64,000 nt of DNA from Arthrobacter sp. ISL-30 (GCF_018613855.1 NZ_JAGGPK010000010.1:89813-153812); one strand, 5' to 3'. Shown: positions 39,530 through 48,542, numbered from the stretch's first letter. Notes: a model not told the origin generated them from the sequence alone. Numbers and translations are program-made.

Positions 39530-39641
39530 GCGGGACTCCTTCATGTCCGGGCAGTCCCATGCTTAGGAGAGATTGGGGGACAGCCCGCTTGCTGTTGTGA
39601 TCCCTACAAGGTTAGCGCCGCTTCAGCCGGGTAAATCCGCC

Positions 39642-39651
39642 GGTCTAGACC
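39642..39651. promoter_or_regulatory. DasR-like (dre) operator between the HPr and GntR genes
   Basis: The perfect palindrome GGTCTAGACC equals the core of the Streptomyces DasR-responsive element (consensus ACTGGTCTAGACCACT from memory; 12 of 16 positions match here with flanks). It lies 55 bases before the GntR start and 112 bases before the HPr-like start. It could therefore control both divergent genes. Confidence 0.65.
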
Positions 39652-39706
39652 CCCCTGATCGTGCCTTACTCTGGAAGTATGCTCCAGTTCCATCCGGCGG
39701 ATTATC

Positions 39707-40501
39707 ATGCCTGCTGACGCTACCGCAATTGCAGGGGAGATCGACCGCGAAAGCGGCGTCCCCATCTACATTCAGCTTCGCGAAATTCTCCGCAGTTTCA
39801 TCATCCAATCCTGCCCGCCCGGCGCGTCGCTGCCATCGGAACGGGATCTCGCCGAACGCTTCAGCCTCGCCCGCATGACTGTGCGGCAGGCCATTGACGC
39901 TTTGGTAGGCGAAGAGGTCGTTGAACGCGTTGTAGGCCTGGGAACGTTCGTCAAGAAACCGAAATTGGACCTCCAAGTCAAGCTGACGTCCTATAGCGAG
40001 GAAATGCAGCGGCGCGGAATGGTCCCCGCGGCAAAAGTGCTCAGCTTCGAGCAAATCGCCGCCAGCGCCTTTCTGGCACGCGAACTGCAGCTGGAGGAGG
40101 GTACGCCCCTCGTCCGCTTCCGGCGCCTTCTATTGGCCGATAACGAGCCAATGAGCGTGGATGAAAACTTCATCCCCGCCCACCGCGTTCCAGGTCTTCT
40201 TGACGAAGGCCCGCCGAGCTCCCTCTACAACGTCCTCAGCGAACGTTTCGGCCTGGTGATGGAGTGGGGAGAGGACATGATTGAGGCGACAGCCGCGTCG
40301 CCGTCAACGGCACGGCTCTTGAACGTTGACGTGGGAGCACCCCTCTTGAAGATCCAGCGGCATGCCTTCGTTGCGCGCGCGATGGTGGACTATTCGGTGT
40401 CCTACTACCGGGCAGACCGCTACAAGCTTTGGATTCCCCTGCAACGTCCCGGCGTGCGGCCCACCCGGAACTACTCCTCGGGCTACCGCAGCAACCCGTA
40501 G
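39707..40501 (+). CDS. GntR-family transcriptional regulator (HutC/DasR subfamily)
   Basis: 264 residues. The N-terminal winged-helix domain (V-P-I-Y-I-Q-L-R-E-I-L, L-P-S-E-R-D-L-A-E-R-F, R-M-T-V-R-Q-A-I-D-A-L) is followed by a UTRA effector domain. That domain has L-T-S-Y-S-E-E-M-Q-R-R-G, P-L-V-R-F-R-R-L and Y-Y-R-A-D-R-Y-K. This layout is that of DasR/NagR, which sense amino-sugar phosphates. With the dre-like palindrome upstream and an HPr-like gene divergent, I infer a link to PTS or amino-sugar regulation. The ligand is not shown by the sequence. Confidence 0.9.
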   Translation: MPADATAIAGEIDRESGVPIYIQLREILRSFIIQSCPPGASLPSERDLAERFSLARMTVRQAIDALVGEEVVERVVGLGTFVKKPKLDLQVKLTSYSEEMQRRGMVPAAKVLSFEQIAASAFLARELQLEEGTPLVRFRRLLLADNEPMSVDENFIPAHRVPGLLDEGPPSSLYNVLSERFGLVMEWGEDMIEATAASPSTARLLNVDVGAPLLKIQRHAFVARAMVDYSVSYYRADRYKLWIPLQRPGVRPTRNYSSGYRSNP

Positions 40502-40513
40502 CAGCTTCCAAGC

Positions 40514-40557
40514 ACAAGAGGAGGGATCGATCCTTGCGGACCGATCCCTCCTCTTGT
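40514..40557. terminator. Bidirectional terminator between the GntR gene and qcrB
   Basis: A perfect 16-bp stem (ACAAGAGGAGGGATCG and its complement) with a 12-base loop separates two convergent genes. Confidence 0.9.
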
Positions 40558-40573
40558 CGGAGAGCTATCTCAG

Positions 40574-42244
40574 CTAGTGGCTGAGGCTCTTCTGTTCTGC
40601 CGTTTCGATGGCCTCGTGATGAGCGTGGCCATGTGCTGCTTCCAGTTCGGCCGGAGTGGCCGGGGCAACGCGGTCCTCGAAGAACCACTTCGAGAGCGCC
40701 GCGCGTCGCTTCTCCTTGCGGGTCACGATGCCGTGCTCGTTCGGAACTGCGGGCAGCACCGACGGGGACTCGAAGCCCACCAGCTTGTAGCGCTTGTATT
40801 CATCCAAGGGAGCGTGAACCTCGATGAACTCACCATGCGGAAGGCGCACGATGCGGCCCGTCTCGCGTCCATGCAGCGCGATCTCGCGGTCCTTACGCTG
40901 GAGAGCGAGGGCTACGCGCTTGGTCACGACGAACGCGATAACCGGTCCGAGGAAGAACAGCGCCCGGAGCCAGTACGTGACGTCGTTCAGTGAAACATGG
41001 AAGTGGGTTGCTATGAGGTCAGAACCTGCGGCCGCCCACATGACGCAGTACCAGGTGAAGCCTGCAACGCCGATTGCCGTACGGGTCGGAGCGTTACGAG
41101 GGCGATCCAGCACGTGGTGCTCGCGGTCGTCCTTGGTGATCCAGCGTTCGATCCAAGGGTACATGAACAGCACGGTGAAGATGATGCCTGCAGGCACGAG
41201 GGCCGGCAGAAGTACATTCAGAGTCAGCGTGTATCCGAAGATGACGTACTCGAAGTGGAAGCCGTTGACGACGCCCGGCATAAGTCGAAGCGCACCATCA
41301 ACAAAGCCGATGTACCAGTCAGGCTGGGTACCCGCTGACACTGGTGACGGGTCGTAAGGTCCGTAGTTCCAGATCGGGTTGATCGTAAAGGCGGCGGCCA
41401 TGATGGCAATGACGCCGAACACGATGAAGAAGAAACCGCCGGCCTTGGCCGCGTAGACAGGGCCAAGGGGGTAGCCCACGACGTTGCCGTCGTTGCGCCC
41501 GGGACCGGGGTACTGAGTGTGCTTGTGAATAACCACCATGAACAGGTGGATCACGATCATCAGGAGAATGAGCGCGGGCACCAGGAGGATGTGGAGCACA
41601 TACAGGCGGCCAATAATGGCCGTGCCGGGGAATTCACCGCCGAACAGGAAGAAGGAGGTGTACGTTCCGATCACCGGGATGGACTTGATTACGCCGTCGA
41701 TGATCCGGAGGCCGTTGCCTGACAGCAGGTCATCGGGGAGCGAGTAACCGGTGAAGCCGGCAGCCATAGCCAGGATCAGCAGGACGCCGCCCACCACCCA
41801 GTTCATTTCGCGGGGCCTGCGGAAGGCTCCGGTGAAGAATACGCGCAGCATGTGCACGCCGAGGGAGGCCACGAACAGCAGCGCTGCCCAGTGGTGGACC
41901 TGGCGCATGAAGAGCCCGCCGCGGATATCGAACGAGATGTTCAGCGATGAGCTGTAGGCCACGGACATCTCGACGTTGTACAACGGCGTGTACGAACCCT
42001 GGTAGTGGGTCTCCGCCATGGACGGGTCGAAGAAGAAGGTGAGGAAGGTACCCGACAGCAGCAGGATGATGAAGGAGTACAGCGCCACCTCCCCGAACAT
42101 GAACGACCAGTGGTCCGGGAAGACCTTCCGGCCGAATTCGCGAAGGATTGGGGATCCGCCGACGCGTGAGTCAACGAAGTCCGTAACGCGCCCGACCTTG
42201 GTCTTGGCGACGAAGGGGGCTTCAGCTGTTGATTTGGCGCTCAT
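40574..42244 (-). CDS. qcrB: Cytochrome bc1 complex cytochrome b subunit
   Basis: 556 residues from the ATG at 42244; a GTG three codons earlier is possible. It is the membrane core that oxidises menaquinol. Eight or more helices are visible. The heme-ligand histidines sit in R-Q-V-H-H-W-A-A-L and V-I-H-L-F-M-V-V-I-H. The quinol-site motif appears as G-P-Y-D-P rather than the classic P-E-W. A long C-terminal hydrophilic extension ends His-rich. Its start lies within the 3' end of qcrA, so translation is coupled. Confidence 0.96.
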   Translation of the reverse strand: MSAKSTAEAPFVAKTKVGRVTDFVDSRVGGSPILREFGRKVFPDHWSFMFGEVALYSFIILLLSGTFLTFFFDPSMAETHYQGSYTPLYNVEMSVAYSSSLNISFDIRGGLFMRQVHHWAALLFVASLGVHMLRVFFTGAFRRPREMNWVVGGVLLILAMAAGFTGYSLPDDLLSGNGLRIIDGVIKSIPVIGTYTSFFLFGGEFPGTAIIGRLYVLHILLVPALILLMIVIHLFMVVIHKHTQYPGPGRNDGNVVGYPLGPVYAAKAGGFFFIVFGVIAIMAAAFTINPIWNYGPYDPSPVSAGTQPDWYIGFVDGALRLMPGVVNGFHFEYVIFGYTLTLNVLLPALVPAGIIFTVLFMYPWIERWITKDDREHHVLDRPRNAPTRTAIGVAGFTWYCVMWAAAGSDLIATHFHVSLNDVTYWLRALFFLGPVIAFVVTKRVALALQRKDREIALHGRETGRIVRLPHGEFIEVHAPLDEYKRYKLVGFESPSVLPAVPNEHGIVTRKEKRRAALSKWFFEDRVAPATPAELEAAHGHAHHEAIETAEQKSLSH

Positions 42245-43289
42245 GCTGGTCACGCTCCCAATAACTCGGTCCTACAGGTTCTTTGAAGTCGCTGGTCGCG
42301 ACAAGGTAGCCCTCGGCGTCAACTGCAATCGGCAGCTGGGGGAGCGGACGGCTTGCCGGGCCGAAGATGACCTTGCATTCCTGCGTGAGATCGAACGTCG
42401 ACTGGTGGCACGGGCACAGCAGGTGGTGCGTCTGCTGCTCGTACAGGGCAACAGGGCAGCCAACGTGGGTGCAGATCTTGGAGTAGGCGACGATTCCGTT
42501 GTAGCCCCAGTCCTCACGGCCGGGCGACGGGTTCAGGGACTCCGGGTTGAGGCGCATCAGTAGAACGACGGCTTTGGCCTTCTCGTTCAGCTTGCCTTCG
42601 TGCAGTTCGTTGAGGCCTTCGGGAATGACGTGGAAGGCCGAGCCGATGGTTACGTCCGATGCCTTGATGGGAGTGCCATCAGGGTCGCGGGTGAGGCGCT
42701 TGAGCTTGCCGTCCTGGGGAGCCCACATGGTGTGCGCAAGCTTGTCATCGGGGCGGGGACCCAGGTCGCCAAAGATGGCGACGGCCGGCAATGGAGCCAG
42801 CGCGATGGCGCCAATAAGCGTGTTGCGGATCAGTGGGCGGCGCTTGATGCCGGTTTCCTCGACGATGTCGTCAACGATCCGGACGGCAGCCTGGCGGTCC
42901 TCTTCGTGGCGGATCGCATGGCGCTCCTCCGACACTTCGTGGTCCGGCATGAGGGCCTTGGCCCAATGCACGATGCCCGTACCGATGCCCAGCATGGCAA
43001 AGGCAGTGCCCAGTCCAAGAAGCAGGTTCTGCGTGCGGATCGTTGCGATCGAGGAGTCCCCCAGATCGATGGCGAAGTACGCAACCAGGAAGATAAACGT
43101 TCCCACGATGGAGGCGCCAAAGAGGATAGCTACCTGCCGTTCTGCACGCTTTGCGGCCCTCGGGTCCGTGTCAGCCAGGCGCAAACGATGCGGAGGAAGA
43201 CCAGGATCCTGGAACTTCTCCACTTCATTCTGACCAGCCGTAGCTACGGTGCCCGAGTGGCTCGGACTGCCGTCACTATGGTTGCCCAT
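42222..43289 (-). CDS. qcrA: Rieske iron-sulfur subunit of the bc1 complex
   Basis: 355 residues from the ATG at 43289 with GAGGCG upstream. It transfers electrons from menaquinol to the diheme cytochrome. Three transmembrane helices occur (about residues 55-75, 90-112 and 165-182), as in actinobacterial QcrA. The C-terminal Rieske domain carries C-T-H-V-G-C-P and C-P-C-H-Q-S, giving two Cys and two His cluster ligands. It is part of ctaE-qcrC-qcrA-qcrB. Confidence 0.97.
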   Translation of the reverse strand: MGNHSDGSPSHSGTVATAGQNEVEKFQDPGLPPHRLRLADTDPRAAKRAERQVAILFGASIVGTFIFLVAYFAIDLGDSSIATIRTQNLLLGLGTAFAMLGIGTGIVHWAKALMPDHEVSEERHAIRHEEDRQAAVRIVDDIVEETGIKRRPLIRNTLIGAIALAPLPAVAIFGDLGPRPDDKLAHTMWAPQDGKLKRLTRDPDGTPIKASDVTIGSAFHVIPEGLNELHEGKLNEKAKAVVLLMRLNPESLNPSPGREDWGYNGIVAYSKICTHVGCPVALYEQQTHHLLCPCHQSTFDLTQECKVIFGPASRPLPQLPIAVDAEGYLVATSDFKEPVGPSYWERDQHERQINS

Positions 43290-43391
43290 AATTCGCCTCA
43301 TCCTTCTCTCGTTTTCCCGGCCAATGCCGGGTTAATTTTCAATTCCAAACTGCTGATCGTGCAGCAGACGTTAGTTGCAGCCCTGATGGGC

Positions 43392-44180
43392 CTACGACGT
43401 GCGCGACGTCAGCCAGATGGTGAACGCGATGATCACGCCAAGCCCTGCGACCCAGACAAACAGGCCTTCCGCGACCGGACCAATGGCACCCAGATCAGCG
43501 CCGCCCGGCGAACCGTTGGCCTCGATCTGCTTCAGGTAGGTGATGATGTCGCGCTTGCCTTCAGGGCTGATGTTGGTGTCGTTGAAGACGGGCATGTTCT
43601 GGGGGCCGGTAGCCATGGCCTCGTAGATGTGCTTGCCCGAGACGTCGGCCAGCGCGGGAGCGAACTTGCCGCGGGTCAGGGCGCCGCCGGCTGCAGCTGC
43701 GTTGTGGCACATCGCGCAGTTCACGCGGAAGAGCTCGCCACCTTCTGCGGCATTGCCCTTCTCGTCAAGGAGGTGTTCCTCGGGAATCGACGGACCCGGG
43801 CCCAGCGATGCTACATAAGCGGACAGCTGCTTGGTCTGTTCTTCATTGAACTGCCGGGGCTTCTCGTAGGCCTGGGGGCCGTTCATCTGCATGGGCATAC
43901 GTCCGGTGCCGACCTGGAAGTCAACAGCCGCAGCACCTACGCCGACCAGCGAGGGGCCGTCCTTGGTTCCGCTGGCACCCATTCCGTGGCAAGTGGCGCA
44001 GTTGGCGGCGAAGAGCTTGCCGCCTTCCTCAACATCACTGGCGCTGTAGTCCGTGGTCTGGGCCTTGGCCTGGTTGACCGTTGTGGCAACGGCGTATAGC
44101 CCACCAGTGACGAGGAGTCCCATCAACAGCAGCGCAATGGCTGCCAGTGGGTGACGTCGCTTCTGCGAAAGTGCCTTCAC
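43392..44180 (-). CDS. qcrC: Diheme cytochrome c subunit of the bc1 complex
   Basis: 262 residues, GTG start with AAAGGAA upstream. It has an N-terminal helix (residues 12-32), two c-type heme motifs (C-A-T-C-H-G and C-A-M-C-H-N) and a C-terminal helix that anchors it (L-F-V-W-V-A-G-L-G-V-I-I-A-F). The fused diheme form replaces a soluble cytochrome c and hands electrons directly to the oxidase in the actinobacterial supercomplex. Confidence 0.97.
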   Translation of the reverse strand: MKALSQKRRHPLAAIALLLMGLLVTGGLYAVATTVNQAKAQTTDYSASDVEEGGKLFAANCATCHGMGASGTKDGPSLVGVGAAAVDFQVGTGRMPMQMNGPQAYEKPRQFNEEQTKQLSAYVASLGPGPSIPEEHLLDEKGNAAEGGELFRVNCAMCHNAAAAGGALTRGKFAPALADVSGKHIYEAMATGPQNMPVFNDTNISPEGKRDIITYLKQIEANGSPGGADLGAIGPVAEGLFVWVAGLGVIIAFTIWLTSRTS

Positions 44181-44266
44181 GTGGTGGTTCCTTTATTCGA
44201 TCCTGCGTCGGCTCCGCGAGCCGCTTCTTGAAATTCTGCCTCTTGTAGAAAAAGAGTCAAAGCCGG

Positions 44267-44905
44267 CTACTTGAGGACGTAGATGACCAGGAACAGCCCG
44301 ATCCAGACAACATCGACAAAGTGCCAGTAGTACGAGGTGACGATTGCGGAGGTCGCTTCGAAGTGCCCGAACTTCTTGGCAGCAAACCCGCGGCCCATGA
44401 TGAAGAGGAAGGCAATGAGGCCGCCGATTACGTGCAGGCCGTGGAAGCCAGTGGTGATATAGAACGCCGAACCGTAGGCGTTGGAGGACAGCGATACGTG
44501 CTCGGAGACGAGCATCGCGTACTCGGTGGTCTGGCCCGCGACGAAGAAGGAGCCCATGATGAAGGTCAGGGCGAACCATTCGTTCATACCCCAGCGAACG
44601 AACTGCAGCGGACCGCCCGCACGGCGGGGCTGGAGTCGCTCGGCGGCGAACACGCCCATCTGGCACGTGAAGGAGCTGGCCACGAGGACGATCGTGTTGA
44701 CGAGCGCAAACGGGAAGTTGAGCTTGGCTGTCTCTTCGGCCCACATCTGCCCCGAAGTGGAGCGCAGAGTGAAGTACATGGCAAAGAGACCGGCGAAGAA
44801 CATCAACTCACTGGACAGCCACACAACGGTTCCAACGGATACCAGATTGGGGCGGTTCAGCGTCGGGTGCGCCGGGGTACTGGGGGCATGGGTCGCAGAT
44901 GTCAC
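44267..44905 (-). CDS. ctaE: Cytochrome c oxidase subunit III
   Basis: 212 residues from the GTG at 44905. Five helices are visible, beginning with [15 protein letters not shown] near residue 30 and including F-H-G-L-H-V-I-G-G. It completes the aa3 oxidase whose other subunits are encoded at 36-39 kb. A promoter ends only 6 bases before the GTG, so the message is probably leaderless. It is the first gene of ctaE-qcrC-qcrA-qcrB and divergent from trpD. Confidence 0.95.
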   Translation of the reverse strand: MTSATHAPSTPAHPTLNRPNLVSVGTVVWLSSELMFFAGLFAMYFTLRSTSGQMWAEETAKLNFPFALVNTIVLVASSFTCQMGVFAAERLQPRRAGGPLQFVRWGMNEWFALTFIMGSFFVAGQTTEYAMLVSEHVSLSSNAYGSAFYITTGFHGLHVIGGLIAFLFIMGRGFAAKKFGHFEATSAIVTSYYWHFVDVVWIGLFLVIYVLK

Positions 44906-44911
44906 AAGGAC

Positions 44912-44941
44912 ATTATGTCTGTAAAAGTCCATAGTTCCCAA
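44912..44941 (-). promoter_or_regulatory. Promoter of ctaE-qcrCAB, predicted leaderless
   Basis: On the minus strand TTGGGA (-35, 44936-44941), an 18-base spacer and CATAAT (-10, 44912-44917) are followed 6 bases later by the GTG start of ctaE. No ribosome site fits between them. Transcription would start at or next to the start codon. Confidence 0.6.
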
Positions 44942-45016
44942 TGCAAACCGCCTTTGGGGAGGACTTTTTCTACAAAGACGCGAAATCGCGCGGAAAAGTT
45001 CCCTGCCTCGTTCACA

Positions 45017-45047
45017 TTGGTCACGGGGCCCGCCCGCTGGATAGCAT
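45017..45047 (+). promoter_or_regulatory. Possible promoter of trpD, also leaderless
   Basis: TTGGTC (45017-45022), a 19-base spacer and TAGCAT (45042-45047) precede the trpD GTG by 6 bases. The AGGAG directly touching the GTG is too close to act as a normal ribosome site. A leaderless message is therefore plausible; the boxes are only moderate matches. Confidence 0.4.
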
Positions 45048-45053
45048 CAGGAG

Positions 45054-46112
45054 GTGACTTCACAGGCAGCGTCTTCGGCAACAGGCATCACCTGGCCGGG
45101 CCTCATTACGGCCCTGATCAACGGCAGGGACCTTGCCGTGGCAGATACACAGTGGGCCATGAACACGATCATGTCGGGGGAAGCCACGCCCGCACAGATT
45201 GCTGGCTTCCTGGTTGCCCTACGCGCCAAGGGCGAGACTGTTGAGGAACTGACCGGACTGGTGGAGGCCATGGTCGCCTATGCCAAACCAATCTCCATCG
45301 CGGGCGAAAAACTCGACATCGTGGGCACGGGCGGCGACCGGCTGAACACCGTCAACATCTCCACCATGGCAGCGCTGGTATGCGCCGGTGCCGGCGCCCG
45401 GGTGGTCAAGCACGGCAACCGGGCGGCGTCGTCGTCGTCGGGATCGGCGGACGTCCTGGAGGCTTTGGGCGTACGGCTGGACCTGCCGATCGAGAAAGTC
45501 GCGCGCAATGCCGAAGAGGCCGGAATCACCTTCTGCTTCGCCCAGGTCTTCCATCCATCCTTTCGTCACACCGCCGTGCCGCGTAAAGAACTGGCCATAC
45601 CCACCGCATTCAACTTCCTGGGGCCCATGACTAACCCGGCCCATGTCCAGGCTTCCGCTGTCGGGGTAGCAAACGAGCGAATGGCACCGCTCGTTGCTGG
45701 GGTGCTGGCCAGGCGCGGAAGCCGCGGGCTTGTGTTCCGGGGCGACGATGGCCTCGATGAACTCACCCCCACAGGCCCGTCCACGGTATGGGAAATCCGC
45801 GACGGCGAGGTGGCCAAGCAGGGATTCACGCCCGTCGATCTCGGGATTCTGCCCTCAACCGTTGCAGATTTGCGCGGAGGAGACGCAGCGGCGAATGCAA
45901 CTGTTGTCCGGGAGATACTGGCAGGCAAAACCGGACCGGTCCGGGACGCGGTCCTGCTTAATGCAGCAGCCGGCCTCGTTGCCGCTGACCTGAAGGCGGA
46001 GGGGCCGTTCGTTGAGCGGATGCGCTCCGCCTACGCGCGTGCTGCCGAATCGATCGATTCAGGTGCCGCCGCCGAGGTGCTGGAAAAGTGGATTGGCCTC
46101 AGCCGGGACTAA
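45054..46112 (+). CDS. trpD: Anthranilate phosphoribosyltransferase
   Basis: 352 residues. It couples anthranilate to PRPP in tryptophan synthesis. The PRPP-binding motif G-T-G-G-D is near residue 92, and V-K-H-G-N-R-A and the conserved N-F-L-G-P-M-T-N-P follow. No other trp gene is nearby. A terminator hairpin lies 17 bases after the stop. The start GTG probably begins the transcript. Confidence 0.97.
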   Translation: MTSQAASSATGITWPGLITALINGRDLAVADTQWAMNTIMSGEATPAQIAGFLVALRAKGETVEELTGLVEAMVAYAKPISIAGEKLDIVGTGGDRLNTVNISTMAALVCAGAGARVVKHGNRAASSSSGSADVLEALGVRLDLPIEKVARNAEEAGITFCFAQVFHPSFRHTAVPRKELAIPTAFNFLGPMTNPAHVQASAVGVANERMAPLVAGVLARRGSRGLVFRGDDGLDELTPTGPSTVWEIRDGEVAKQGFTPVDLGILPSTVADLRGGDAAANATVVREILAGKTGPVRDAVLLNAAAGLVAADLKAEGPFVERMRSAYARAAESIDSGAAAEVLEKWIGLSRD

Positions 46113-46128
46113 ATCCTCGGGTACGACC

Positions 46129-46155
46129 ACAGCCGCCGGTTGGACCGGCGGCTGT
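46129..46155. terminator. Terminator after trpD
   Basis: A perfect 12-bp stem (ACAGCCGCCGGT and its complement) with a TGG loop, followed by TTCCGTTGTTG. It separates convergent trpD and the Lrp-like gene. Confidence 0.88.
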
Positions 46156-46169
46156 TTCCGTTGTTGAGG

Positions 46170-46451
46170 CTACTGTTCGAATCCAAGGGCGAAGGCCGCG
46201 TCGAGGTCGTGCTGTGAATAGGCGCGGAAGGCAATATGGGTGGTGGTATGAACCACGGCCGGCACTTTGGAGAGTTTGTCAGCAATGACGTCGGCGAGGT
46301 CGTCATGGCGTGGAACCCGGGCGATCGCAATGAGGTCCCATTCCCCGGTCACTGAGTAAACTTCGCTGATGCCCTGAATCGCGGAGATCTCCTCCGCGGT
46401 CTCGGGAATGCGGGATGCGTCTGTTTTGATCAGGACGATTGCGGTGATCAC
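46170..46451 (-). CDS. Stand-alone Lrp/AsnC ligand-binding (RAM) domain protein
   Basis: 93 residues, GTG start with GGAAAGG upstream. Only the alpha/beta ligand-sensing domain of Lrp/AsnC regulators is present (A-I-V-L-I-K-T-D, V-Y-S-V-T-G-E-W-D-L-I-A). The DNA-binding helix-turn-helix is absent. Such proteins bind amino acids and may modulate full-length regulators. In related genomes it often accompanies trpD and the oxidase genes. Confidence 0.9.
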   Translation of the reverse strand: MITAIVLIKTDASRIPETAEEISAIQGISEVYSVTGEWDLIAIARVPRHDDLADVIADKLSKVPAVVHTTTHIAFRAYSQHDLDAAFALGFEQ

Positions 46452-46522
46452 GTGATGCCTTTCCGGAAATTCGCCAGGTTGATTGCAAGCCTAGTACACG
46501 GCCAAAGGGTTGCCTTGGACGG

Positions 46523-46933
46523 CTAATTACCCGAACGGCGGGAGCGGAGACGTACAACGGCCGATGCGAGGAGCCGGTATCCGAGCAAGAGGAGTCCAAG
46601 GCTGATCGTCGCGACGATTACAAACGGAATCACGACGCTTTGTCCGGTCACGGCCCGTAGCAGCATGGCAACCGCCAGCGTCCCCAGCCATACGAGGACT
46701 CCGGTGGGCCAAGGGGCGAGCGGACGCCGCCACGCCCTAGAGACAAGCCATGATGCCGCTACACCCGACAGGAACGGCCACGCAGTTGCCAGGACGCCCA
46801 GGAAAGTGTCGCTTCTTTGGTGGGCGTCACGACCAATAGCGGCAAATACCAGAACGAGCACCACGTCCGCGAAGATGGCAATAAACAGTGGCGCACGCGT
46901 GGCAAGGCGCGCAGAATCAGCAGTGGAGGGCAT
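46523..46933 (-). CDS. DUF3054 membrane protein
   Basis: 136 residues from the ATG at 46933. Four transmembrane helices are visible (about residues 17-35, 46-65, 75-93 and 100-122). The motif F-A-A-I-G-R-D-A-H-Q-R marks this family of unknown function. Divergent from a VOC gene. Confidence 0.88.
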   Translation of the reverse strand: MPSTADSARLATRAPLFIAIFADVVLVLVFAAIGRDAHQRSDTFLGVLATAWPFLSGVAASWLVSRAWRRPLAPWPTGVLVWLGTLAVAMLLRAVTGQSVVIPFVIVATISLGLLLLGYRLLASAVVRLRSRRSGN

Positions 46934-47019
46934 ACCCCCGACACTATCCCGGTCTGTCCCCGTTGCCGAACCGCCCCGGCCGAGAAATCGGCGGAGGAGC
47001 TGACGGATAGGAGCACGAC

Positions 47020-47391
47020 GTGAAGGTTCTCCAGATCGCGCAGAGGGCGATAGACCTGGAACGCGCCTCCAGGTTTTACTCACGGCTCCTGGGCTCGGAA
47101 CCCCTCGCAGTGTTCGATCCTCCAGGCCTGCTTTTCTTTGACCTCGGCGGCGTCAGGCTCCTGCTCGAGCGAGGTGCCTCGTCGGCTGTGATCTACCTCT
47201 CCGTTCCGGATGTGCGGGAGAGTGTGGAAACACTTCGCGACGCCGGTATCAAGATCGTCGCCGAGCCGCACGTTATTTTTTCCCACGAGGACAACCGGCT
47301 TGGCCCTGCCGGAACTGATGAATGGATGGGGTTCATCGAGGACAGCGAAGGAAACACGGTGGGACTCGTGAGCCAGCTGCCCGAAGGGTAA
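47020..47391 (+). CDS. VOC family (glyoxalase-like) protein
   Basis: 123 residues, GTG start with ATAGGAG upstream. It has a two-module vicinal-oxygen-chelate fold (E-R-A-S-R-F-Y-S-R-L-L-G, then W-M-G-F-I-E-D-S-E-G-N). The family covers glyoxalases, dioxygenases and antibiotic-binding proteins; the substrate cannot be told. Confidence 0.87.
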   Translation: MKVLQIAQRAIDLERASRFYSRLLGSEPLAVFDPPGLLFFDLGGVRLLLERGASSAVIYLSVPDVRESVETLRDAGIKIVAEPHVIFSHEDNRLGPAGTDEWMGFIEDSEGNTVGLVSQLPEG

Positions 47392-47501
47392 AGCCAGCCA
47401 AAAAGCGGCCGACAGCCAACCGCCGTCGGGCATTGTGCCCTTTGCACGCCGGGTCTAGCCTCGTGAAGGTCAGCGATCCGCATACCTAAGGTGTGATTCT
47501 C

Positions 47502-47942
47502 GTGCAAAAAATCTCCACCTGTCTTTGGTTCGACAATCAGGGCGAAGAAGCCGCAAAGTTCTACACGTCCATCTTTGACAACTCCAGGATCATCAATGTG
47601 AACCCCATGACTGTGGAGTTCCAGCTGGAAGGCCGTGACTTTATGGCGCTGAACGGCGGTCCGGCCTTCAATTTCACGGAGGCCGTGTCCCTGGTAGTTG
47701 ACTGTTCGTCACAGGATGAAGTGGACAAATACTGGCAGGCGCTCACCGCTGATGGGGGAGAGGAGAGCATGTGTGGCTGGCTCAAAGACAAGTACGGCCT
47801 GTCATGGCAGATTGTGCCCTCGGTCCTCAGCGAGCTTCTGACAGGCCCGGACCCTGACGGGGCTGAGAGGGCCATGCAGGCCATGCTGCAGATGCGGAAG
47901 CTGGACATCGCTGAACTGGAAAGGGCCTACAAGGGCGAGTAG
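47502..47942 (+). CDS. VOC/PhnB-like protein
   Basis: 146 residues from the GTG at 47502, with AAGG 11 bases upstream; GTG 47493 is an alternative. Motifs K-I-S-T-C-L-W-F, A-A-K-F-Y-T-S-I-F and S-W-Q-I-V-P place it in the PhnB-like, 3-demethylubiquinone-methyltransferase-like VOC group. It lies 110 bases after the first VOC gene and may be cotranscribed with it. A terminator follows. Confidence 0.9.
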   Translation: MQKISTCLWFDNQGEEAAKFYTSIFDNSRIINVNPMTVEFQLEGRDFMALNGGPAFNFTEAVSLVVDCSSQDEVDKYWQALTADGGEESMCGWLKDKYGLSWQIVPSVLSELLTGPDPDGAERAMQAMLQMRKLDIAELERAYKGE

Positions 47943-47983
47943 GGCGCGGGGGCGATGCCGGGGGCGGCACCGGCGGGCTGCCC

Positions 47984-48022
47984 GATACAAGGAGGACGAT
48001 ACAAGGAGGACAACACAAGGAG
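47984..48022. repeat. Short 14-bp tandem repeat
   Basis: GATACAAGGAGGAC occurs twice in succession and is followed by a partial third copy (AACACAAGGAG) that runs into the terminator stem. The repeat contains perfect ribosome-site sequences but no start codon follows. Confidence 0.75.
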
Positions 48023-48052
48023 CGGCTCGGCCATCAAGGCCGGGCCGCTCCT
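48018..48052. terminator. Terminator between the VOC and hsp20 genes
   Basis: A 15-bp stem (AGGAGCGGCTCGGCC against its complement, one G-U pair) with loop ATCAA between convergent genes. Confidence 0.85.
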
Positions 48053-48097
48053 GGTTCACATGAATCCTGCTCCCGTATGGATCCTGCTTCGCTTTAC

Positions 48098-48520
48098 TTA
48101 GCCCCTGATGATCGGGATCTTCTTCCCCGACGTGGCCGGTGGGTTTTCCGGTACCGGTGTGCGAACTTCAAGGACGCCGTCCTTGTAGCTCGCTGTCACG
48201 TCCTCCTCCCGGACCCCTTCAGGTACAGGCAGGCGGCGCGAGAACGAACCGTAACGGAACTCGGAGCGGTAGGTGTTTTTGTCCTTGTGCTCCGTCTTTT
48301 CCTGCCGCTGGGCCTTGATCTCAAGGAAACCGTCGCTGATAGTGACATCGACGTCTTTCTCAGGGTCGATGCCGGGCAGCTCGGCACGCACCACCAACGT
48401 ATTGCCTTCGACCACTTCTTCGACTCGAATCCCTGTGGTCCCCGCTTCACCTTCGAAGAGCTTTTCGATCATGTCGATCGGCGAACGGCGCGTGTCGAAC
48501 CATCTCATCAAGTCGCTCAT
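48098..48520 (-). CDS. Hsp20/alpha-crystallin small heat-shock protein
   Basis: 140 residues. An ATP-independent holdase that keeps unfolding proteins soluble. The alpha-crystallin domain begins near residue 35 (I-R-V-E-E-V-V-E-G-N-T-L-V-V-R-A-E-L-P-G-I) and closes with A-S-Y-K-D-G-V-L-E-V. A short tail ends in the conserved I-P-I motif. The ribosome site AAGGAGGAGG is strong. An inverted repeat lies just upstream and may be its operator. Confidence 0.95.
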   Translation of the reverse strand: MSDLMRWFDTRRSPIDMIEKLFEGEAGTTGIRVEEVVEGNTLVVRAELPGIDPEKDVDVTISDGFLEIKAQRQEKTEHKDKNTYRSEFRYGSFSRRLPVPEGVREEDVTASYKDGVLEVRTPVPENPPATSGKKIPIIRG

Positions 48521-48542
48521 GTCCTCCTCCTTGTCCGCGACT

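Noticed and set aside
42600..44099. 499-codon plus-strand open frame opposite qcrA and qcrC
   Set aside because: It is the antisense shadow of two well-recognised respiratory genes; no ribosome site, no known motifs and high-GC frame bias explain its length.
44910..44918. ACATTATGT, a short match to half of dif
   Set aside because: Only nine bases match and they belong to the -10 region of the ctaE promoter; the rest of dif is absent.
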